Shown here: positions 56,731 through 64,000 of the stretch, piece after piece
Numbering within the stretch: the first letter of the stretch is position 1
Layout of the letters: each line of letters begins with the position of its first letter
Source of the DNA: Gnetum montanum
Lineage: Eukaryota > Streptophyta > Gnetopsida > Gnetales > Gnetaceae
Direction of reading: 5' to 3'
DNA length: 64,000 nucleotides
Assembly: GCA_015680685.1 (NCBI GenBank)
Contig: MNCI01015505.1
Span: forward strand, 158,241-222,240
Program-made: the position numbers and the translations under genes
Notes under the pieces: model-generated
Told to the model about the DNA's origin: nothing
Database searches by the model: none
Seen by the model: only the letters and a program-made list of their open reading frames with translations

Positions 56731-57215
56731 TAACCAAACTATGTTATCAATGTACTTAGTTCATGAATACCCTACAATAGATTCAAAACTTAGACTTAAG
56801 TTATATAAAATGGACAAACTTTGATTACAAAATTAGAGGGGTAATGTTGATTGATTGACATTACATGACAAGATTGCAAGTGTTGGATAGCAACATAATT
56901 TGAGTGGTGTTCTTATTATAAAAATGGAGGCATCATATAGATAACAAAGATTTACAAATTTCGCTAAGTCATACTTGAGTTGGCATCAACACCATTTTTT
57001 TCATATCATATTTAGATCATGGAATTTATGTTCATTTGTTTGTTAGTTTTCTAGTATACATGCATATTTTGCAAGTCTTGTTGAAATTGAGACATTTTAT
57101 GGACAAGGAAAAGTGGGGAAGAGCTTGTTGGCGTTGATGAACTATGCTACAAACAGATTATGTTCATACTCTAGCTTCTGTAGTTCATACTTGCAAGCCT
57201 AGTAGTTATTTTTTT
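56731..57215. repeat. Remainder of tandem repeat unit 2
   Basis: Continues the unit interrupted by element B: 'acttgcaagcctagtagttat' near 57189 matches 49749-49765, and 'gacattttatggacaagg' near 57091 matches 49647. Confidence 0.65.
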
Positions 57216-57219
57216 GTGT

Positions 57220-59710
57220 CAAATCCTAAGCTACATCTTGTTGGCCTTTAAAATGGCTTTTGTATGCTTCTTTTGTTGTCATCTTTGCTCATAGCTTACC
57301 TTTTCTTTGATCATGCATGTGGAATTCATGTTCATAAAGCAAGAAGGCAACTACCACATGCTTCTCAAGATCATTCTAGGGTTTGGTTGTTGTGAGGAAG
57401 GCAAGTTTGGAGTAGCAAAGGTTAATGAGTTTCAAGTAGTGATTGAGATTTTCAATTTGTAGATCTTTCATTTTCAATTTAGTATTGTTGATCACACCCA
57501 CTACATCAAGGATATTCTTTCATGTAGTGACATTTGGATCCTAGAGAATGAACTCAAGCTTAGTCTTGGTGAACTTTAAATATTTTTTTTTATTAATTTC
57601 CTTTTGTAAATAGCACTTTTCTAGTGTTGCATGTTTCCAGATGAGTTGTACTTCATGAATGGTGTTTTTGATTTTCCTTGCCAACTTGGCTATCTCCAAG
57701 TTTACCTTTGTCTATTTTTTTTTATGTGTTGAAGAGGAGCTTCAAATTCTTGCCATTTTTTTCACAATCTTCAACCTCATGTTTTCTATTACAAGCTTTT
57801 AATTAGTGTCTTGCAAATTAGTAATTATTTTCTTTAGAGTATAGGATTTAACCTTGGCTCATGATGCCTCAAAGGTGGGGCTTGTTTTTTGTGCATGGAC
57901 ATCTCTTGAATAAAGGTTTGCATATGCTTAAGTTCTAATTTCTCAAACTTTTTAAATTTCTCTAAAGTTATATGTCTAGATGAACCATTTAGCGTTTCAT
58001 GGAGCTTTGAAATTTTTCTTAAGATTGAGCATTTTTACTTCACATTGTTATCTTATTACCTTCATCAAAGCTAGTTTTCCCTTAGTGGTAAGAAATTTAG
58101 ATTCTAGGGCAATGACATAATTTGGAATGTTAAATGTTTCTACTAGCTTCAACCTTATGCTTATAAATTTATTTAAAAATTATTCATGTTCTTTAGTTGA
58201 CATTTATTTAGAAGCTTCAACTTCTTCTTGTAACTTTAGCCTTCTTCTTATTTCTACTAACATTAAGATGTCTTATTTGATACTAAAATTAGTAGTTGAT
58301 GCCATAAGAATGTTAAATTCTATATTTAAATACTTATAGATGATGCTAGCAGTTTCTTCATCTCCTTCATAAGGAAGGACAACCATAGCCATATGGTTGC
58401 CTTCTTCTAATATCACTTGGAAGGATGCCGGGTTACTAGAGATGGCTAGCCATTGTTAGATAGTTTGACCAAAATATTTTTGGTTGCTGGATTCATTGTA
58501 GCTTGACTTTGGTCTCTAGATGTGGTAGCCATGAGCTTGGATAGGTCTTGGATCCTTCTGCTTATGTCTTGTGTGGTCCCTTGATTTGGCTTGGCATGGT
58601 TGCTCATCTATAGGTGTTGAGTTGGGTTTTGCTACTCTAGATATTCAAATAGGCATCAAACACAATTATGCATCCTTATTCATTGGTGGAAATATTGTTG
58701 ATGGTATTGTAGTTACTAGCATGGTTGTTGTTGGTGTTGATGTGGTAGATACCCTTGTACCTTATGTTATTAGTAGTGAAGAATCTTGTACCTTCTTCTT
58801 GAGTACAGACTTCATGAGCTCCACAAATGATGCTTGTGTGGCACTCCTTGCAACATCATTGGCATAGCTTATTATGTTGTTGTGCTTGCATAGTTTGTGG
58901 ATGAGACAAAAAATAGAAGAGTTCTTGTACCTATGTTTTTTTATAGAATATGTGTTTAATTTTAGAGTAGAGTAGATCGAAAAAGATTGCATCAATGCTT
59001 TGCATTAAGCCAACCATAGCATAAACATGAAAGGATTTGATCTTGTTAGATCAAATTGTGGGAACCAAGTGGTATGTGCCAACCTTGAAAATGTCACTCT
59101 CTAGTGAGGTTAGGTTCTTATATTCCTTATCTTTGTTATTAAAGGTGTGCTTGATCCAAACTTATTTGTCTTGATGGTTTGGACGTGTGAAAATTTTTAT
59201 CAATCTTGGTGCTTAGTTAGGCAATCCCAATGCATCAATGATTGTCTTTGTTGAATTGGAGATATCAATGTCTTTAATCTTGATCATGGTATTATTTTAG
59301 TGATTTGTCAAGAATAGATACGTCTTGTTAACATACCATTCCTCATTACTTATCAAAATTCACCATATTAATGATTGTTGTAGCTCAATATTTACTTATT
59401 CCAAGCACAACTTGATGAAATTAGGATAGTTCAACTTCATCTAAATGTCACTCAGCCTTCAAAGTTTCCAAGAATAACTAGAAAGTCTAATCTCAAATCC
59501 ATCACCACTAGCGACTCTTAGTGTAGAGCCTTGGGATAGGGCTCCAATCTTAGGAGGTGGAATCACTTAAACAGATTGGAATTTAGGCTTCTTAGGTGCC
59601 TATGCTTCCATCCTAGATTGGGCTAGTTGTTCACCTTGTTCTCTCATCCACTACCTTTTTTCTTTTGCTTAACTTAGTTCATGTGCCTTGCAACCAAGCT
59701 TAGGTGTCAT
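57220..59710 (-). pseudogene. Coiled-coil protein family, copy 2; family unknown
   Basis: Starts at an ATG at 59710 (MTPKLGCKAHELS). Landmarks in order match copy 1: DIDISNSTKTIIDALGLPN (59270-59215), VWIKHTFNNKDKEYKNLTSLE and KVGTYHLVPT (59165-59055), QASFVELMKSVLKKKVQDSS (58845-58785), WLAISSNPASFQVILEEGNHMAMVV, and LVETFNIPNYVIALESKFLTTKGKL (58145-58070). The last is a counterpart of LIDIPQDVIVAQSNLIITKGKL in copy 1. The C-terminal part (57560-57300) is helical. Stops and frame changes throughout. Conservation of protein wording between two copies with many base changes suggests past selection on the protein. Function unknown; see copy 1 and the spliced gene at 27400-30700. Confidence 0.55.
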
Positions 59711-61140
59711 TTGAAATCATCCAAAATTGATCAATTAGCTTAAGATAATGGCATTCGATGTTTTTTCCTTCTCAACTCCTTTAATTAAGGTTAAAATTGC
59801 AAAATCTTAGATGTTTGAGTTCTAAACATGTGTAAAAATGGGTTTCTAAGGTACTTTTTAAATGAAATTTTAATTAATTTTATTTGTTTCTCTTTATGAA
59901 TTGATTTCAAGCATAAAAAAATTTTAAATTTCTAATGTTTCTTGTCCTTCATGATAATACCATGACTCCAAATGCATAAAGGTGGAATATCATTGTTAGT
60001 TAGGCACCCAATATGTTTGTTTGAGTACTTAGAAGGGCTGAAGAAATTATTTGGCAAAACTCCCCTAGTTGTAGGATGCAAAATAGCAATGCGGTGTTAC
60101 CCTAGTGATAAGACTTTTGATTTGAAAGCTTCAAGTAATGGGTTTGATTCTAATGGGTAATGATGAGTTATAAAGCTGTAATTAGACTATATATCTTGGG
60201 GTGTGTCTATGTTACAACTTTGATAATTCAACACCATACTTGTTTGTCTAAATTTTGGACCAAGTCCTATGACATTCCAATGACATTACATTACATCATT
60301 CTCAAAGCTTTCACCACAAAGTCAACTGAACAATTGAAGGAACTTTAGGCAATGAAAGCATTGCTTGGTTATCTTGACTTCATAAATAAAGAGATAATAA
60401 AATTTTTATTCTTGGAAATCTTAGGAAATATTCTATAATTTGGAAAATTAAGTACTATAAAAGATATCTATAATTTGAGTTTATATTATATTGTTTCCAA
60501 TCTATAAAAAATTGCAGTGATTCTAGTGGTGCAATTTGATAGATGATAACTTAAAATTTGTTGAGTTTCTAATGCTAAAATTTTAATTGAACCTTCACAT
60601 AGATGTTATCTTTCAACTAAATCTAATATCACATTAGATCATTTTGCAATAAGGGAGAAATAATATAATTATTGGTTATCATTTATTCTAGTGAAAATTT
60701 AGGATTTAAAAAGTTTGCCAAATTATAGAGCTAATTTCTCACAAACTGCAACAAATATTGAATTGAAATTTTCACTTCACATAGAAAACTTTTCTAGCTT
60801 TTTAATAAATCTAGAATCATTAAAAAATGTTATGAAATGACTAAGATATGATTGAAAGAGTAAATGTTCCCAACTTTAACTATTCAACTTTCAAGATTGA
60901 GTAAATAATAATAAATGATGTTGATGAATTGATAATGAAATAGTTAGATTTTTGTTGAAATTATATTGATTTATCCATGATTCTATGATATAAATTTTCA
61001 AAAGATGCCTTGCATATACATATGTGACAAGTGGAACAAAGTTTACTAAAAGGAATGCAATATAGTCTCAATAACGAAAAAAAACTTTAAGAATTTAATA
61101 TATATATGAATTGAAGCCAAGATAATATTACACCTATCCA
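59711..61140. other. AT-rich region, SINE-like fragment only
   Basis: No credible gene. Apart from the tRNA-like stretch at 60090-60160, nothing is recognised; the left part of the copia LTR may reach into 60700-61140. Confidence 0.45.
60090..60165 (+). repeat. tRNA-related SINE-like fragment
   Basis: A-box-like 'gttaccctagtgataagac' (60095-60113) and B-box-like 'gggtttgattc' (60140-60150) lie at tRNA-like spacing. The acceptor stem is not complementary, so it is a SINE head or chance. Confidence 0.4.
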
Positions 61141-61233
61141 TCAATATTTAAATTTCCTCTATTTTATTAAAATAAATACCTTTTGTATAATAAAAATAAA
61201 AAAATTATTATCTTTTACTCTCAAAAGCCAACA
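61140..61233 (-). repeat. Start of the 3' LTR of the copia element
   Basis: After the G/A-rich tract AAGGAGGAAT (61243-61234 side) the minus strand begins TGTTGGCTTTTGAG at 61233, the usual TG start of a copia LTR. The far end was not found; the LTR may extend well left of 61140. Confidence 0.55.
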
Positions 61234-61289
61234 ATTCCTCCTTAGAGTAGAAGGCAATTTTCATTCATCAGCTTTACTTTTTCCTTTCT

Positions 61290-62800
61290 TTGACATACTT
61301 TGAATTTTTATAGATTCATTGAGGTACTTGATCTTGTGAGAGAAAAGATTTTTTTTTAGTAGGTCAGCAAGTTGCTCTTTTGCACTAATGTAAATTGGTT
61401 TGATGTTTCCTTTTTTCACTTCTTACTTAATGAAATAGTACTTGATGTTAATGTGTTTGGATTTTTTGTGATGCACCTAGTCTTGGGATAGTTTAATTAA
61501 TACTGTATTATCATAATAAAAATTTCTAGGGAGATCAACTTTGAATCCTAAGTGCGAAAGAAGTTTATTTAACTAGAGTATGTGTTAGAGGCATTTGGCC
61601 ATGACAAGAAATCTACTTCATAAGTGGATAAGATGATAGATGATTATTTCTTTGATTTCCAATATATTAGATTTTTTTCATGCATAATGAGAGCTCATGA
61701 TGTAGATTTTCTATCATCATTGTCTTCTACCTAATCATCATTTGAATATTCATGAAGCTTGTTATCTCCTTTACTGAATTAGATCCCAAAGTTACAAGTT
61801 CCTTTTACATACTTGAGAAGATGCTAAGTGCTTACATGTGAGATTTTCTTGGCACTTTCATGAATTTGGATAAGTATGATGTTGTATATTCTAAATATGG
61901 TTTGGCGTGGTAGAGAAACTGAAGCGATCTAGTAGTGGTTCTATACATGGTTGCATCTATGAGAGGTGTCTTATCTCTATTGGTTAACTTTAAATTGTAT
62001 GGCAAAGGACTGTTGATTGGATTTTTACTGTTTAGATTAAGTTTTACAATGATGGAATTTGCATGTTTGGTTTCATAAATCTTCATTCTCTCATTATCTT
62101 GATTCACAACATTTCCTAGGAAGTATTCAAGGTCTCCAAGATTTTTCATTTTGATTTTAGTTTTCATGTCATTCTTGAAATCTTTTGCTAGCCTTTTATT
62201 GGTGGCAATAAAGATAATTTCATATACATATAATGATATGATGATGAATTCATATCATTCCTTCTTAAAATATAGTGTTGGTTCAAACATGAAATTTTGA
62301 TAATTATTTTTAGTAAGATATTAATTAATTTTCTAGAACCAGGCCATGGGTGATTACTTTAGGCCATATAGAGCTTTGTTGAGTTTTCATAATTTGTTCT
62401 CTTTTCCTTTAATAGCATAAATTTTGGGCTGGTAGGTATATACTTCTTCTTTGATGTATCAATTTAGAAATGTTGATTTGACATGCATTTGTTGAACCTT
62501 TACATATTTATGTGCTCCTATAAAGAGAATGACCTTGATGGTTTTAAATATGGCCACTAATGCAAAGATTTCTTCATAGTCAATGTGTTTCTTTTGTTTG
62601 AATTCTCTTGTCATAGGTCTTTCTTTATGTGTTGTGACTTCTCCTTTCTCATTTTACTATGTTTTATATGGACATGTACAATCAATAACCTTGTTATCTT
62701 TTGGTTTGTCCACTATTTCTCATGCGTCATTTCTTAGGATGACATTGTACTCTTTGTTCATAGCTTCTTTCTAGACTTTTAATTTTATGGCTTTATTGAC
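61290..62800 (-). pseudogene. Reverse transcriptase and RNase H of the copia element
   Basis: RT landmarks: KEAMNKEYNVI, HIDYEEIFALVAIFKTIKVI, QMHVKSTFLN (usually QMDVKTAFLN, so the first catalytic Asp is His), KLNKALYGLK, and LYVYEIIFI where the catalytic LYVDD box should be (both Asp changed). MKNLGDLEYFLGNVV and YRTTTRSLQFLYHAKP (62142-61900) follow, then RNase H remnants ending KEQLADLLKKNLFS (about 61385-61340). Stops throughout. Confidence 0.87.
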
Positions 62801-62999
62801 ATTGGTTAGTTTACTTGAAATAACTAAAATGCCATATTTTTAATATTGTGAGATCTTGTAGTTCTTCTTTCAAAATTTTTATCTAGCATTTGAGTGGGAG
62901 AATGATCTCTTTGAATCTAATCTTTTGATCTTTGATATGTGTCTAATTTCTCTTGCTGTTTGAAAAAATCACTTATACTAAACTTTGTCTCATCAAATA

Positions 63000-63740
63000 T
63001 AATATCTCTTGAAACATTCCACTTGTGATTCATTAGGTTGTAGCATCTGGTGTGAGAATCATAACCAAGAAAGATACATTTCTTTCCTCTATCTTGAAGT
63101 TTATCAATGACTTATTTTGGGATCTTTACACAGCCGTGACACCCAAATATTCTCATATGACTCAAGTTGGGAATTTTGTTATATCGCACTTCATATGGAG
63201 ATCTATCTTCATTACTCTTGGTGATGATTTGATTAGAAATATAATTGGTAGCTATGATAGCCATACTCTAGTATTGGTTAGGTAGTGAGACATGCTTTAG
63301 TAAGCACCTTGCCATGTCTTGTATTGTTCTATTCTTTCTTTTAGCTACCTTATATGATTGTGAGCTATATCCATATGTGATCTAATGAAAGATACCATTT
63401 TCTTTACAAAAATTGTCAAATTATTTATTTATGAGTTCGCCTCCTTTGTCTAATTTGATGGCCTTAATCTTAACATTCATATAGTTTTCAATCAATTTAT
63501 GGAAAGTTTCAAAGTATTTGATGGCTTCATCCTTTTGCTTTAGATTGTAAGTACAAGTGTATCTTAAGTAGTCATCTATTATGACCATGAAATAATTTGT
63601 TCCTTTTATTGAAATAGTGGGCATTAACTTAAATAGATCCATGTGTAGAAAATCAAATGGTTTTTTCTTCTTTATCATGTGAGGGTTATGAGGAGAATTG
63701 GTTTGCTTTTCTTTTATGCAAGTCTTACATTTACCTTAAG
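63000..63740 (-). pseudogene. Integrase of the copia element
   Basis: The core reads FLHMDLFKLMPTISIKGTNYFMVIIDDY with the first catalytic Asp, then VKIKAIKLDKGGEL, where relatives have RSDNGGE; the second Asp is kept. The C-terminal part reads RSPYEVRYNKIPNLSHMRIFGCHG and KCIFLGYDSHTRCYNL (63240-63040). Frame breaks at about 63420 and 63120. Confidence 0.87.
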
Positions 63741-64000
63741 GAATATCTAAAATTTTTATTCTTGTAGCTTTTTTTGATTTGATCATTCTTTTAGTTTTGT
63801 GATAGGAGATATGATAAAGCCTTCCATGCCAAAGTTTGGACTTGTTGAAATTTTCATTATCATTTTCCTTGATTTCATCTTTATTTGAGATTTGATTGGA
63901 TTTTGTTGTGCAGACATGCTTTTGTTAAGTAGTATGATTGCTTATGATGCCTTAATTTTTATTAAGATAATTTCATTCAAGGAAATATATTTTATTATTC

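Larger units (their letters stand above)
61234..64000 (-). mobile_element. Ty1/copia retrotransposon, decayed, 5' part outside window
   Basis: On the minus strand, in order: end of the GAG-pre-integrase region (CKTCIKEK near 63730), integrase core (63678-63421), integrase C-terminal region (63285-63000), RT (62800-62170), RNase H (61830-61290), polypurine tract and LTR start at 61233. The order INT before RT defines Ty1/copia. Numerous stops; inactive. Confidence 0.88.

Noticed and set aside
60090-60165. A functional tRNA gene
   Set aside because: A- and B-box-like words are present but the acceptor and anticodon stems do not pair.

Overview
This is plant nuclear DNA from a large, repeat-rich genome. 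It is AT-rich and gene-poor, and is filled with decayed and nested LTR retrotransposons, a LINE and tRNA-related SINEs. Nothing here is prokaryotic or organellar. The species cannot be fixed from the window; a seed plant with a bloated genome (a gymnosperm is plausible) fits best. The only convincing intact host gene is a GC-rich, intronless, nepenthesin-type aspartic protease at 7764-9137 (+). Runs of N (35836-35876, 52924-53259) and single Ns (32105, 32738, 49991, 51263) mark assembly joins, and at least one piece (32106-32737) looks inserted backwards.

Layout. 1-6030 (+): 3' part of a Ty3/gypsy element (A) with broken reverse transcriptase, RNase H and integrase, a long 3' non-coding region and the 3' LTR, followed by a second partial LTR copy (to 6434). 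6435-7763: mostly featureless, with one SINE-like stretch. 7764-9137: aspartic protease. 9138-14304: AT-rich, one SINE. 14305-18735 (+): decayed LINE with ORF1 and ORF2 and an internal duplication. 18736-20664: nothing seen. 20828-48922 (-): one old gypsy-type element (II). It is recognised because the LTR at 21240-22046 and the LTR at 48048-48922 are flanked outwardly by the same 5 bp, CTTGT. It has been split by later insertions, chiefly a Tat-type gypsy element (E, +, about 22.6-40.9 kb). E has gag, protease, reverse transcriptase, RNase H, a second archaeal-type RNase H and integrase, all broken.

49798-56725 (-): element B, complete from LTR to LTR with a CCCAC target duplication. It carries gag and part of a protease but no reverse transcriptase or integrase. 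A, B and II share the LTR ends TGATG...CATCA, an Asp-tRNA-like primer site (seen in B and II), a similar 3' region and an array of GATATC palindromes just upstream of the LTR TATA box. A is therefore the autonomous type; B and II are gag-only derivatives. 61234-64000 (-): decayed Ty1/copia element running off the window.

The most unusual content is a set of three related-looking, non-retroviral coding regions, all on the minus strand: 27400-30700, 41000-43566 and 57220-59710. The last two align with each other along their whole length and are clear diverged copies. The first lies antisense to element E and has short GT-AG introns, two of which splice exactly in frame. All three have an N-terminal globular part followed by coiled coils. 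They look like a repeat-borne protein family carried with, or captured by, these gypsy elements, and are the best candidate for an undescribed system.
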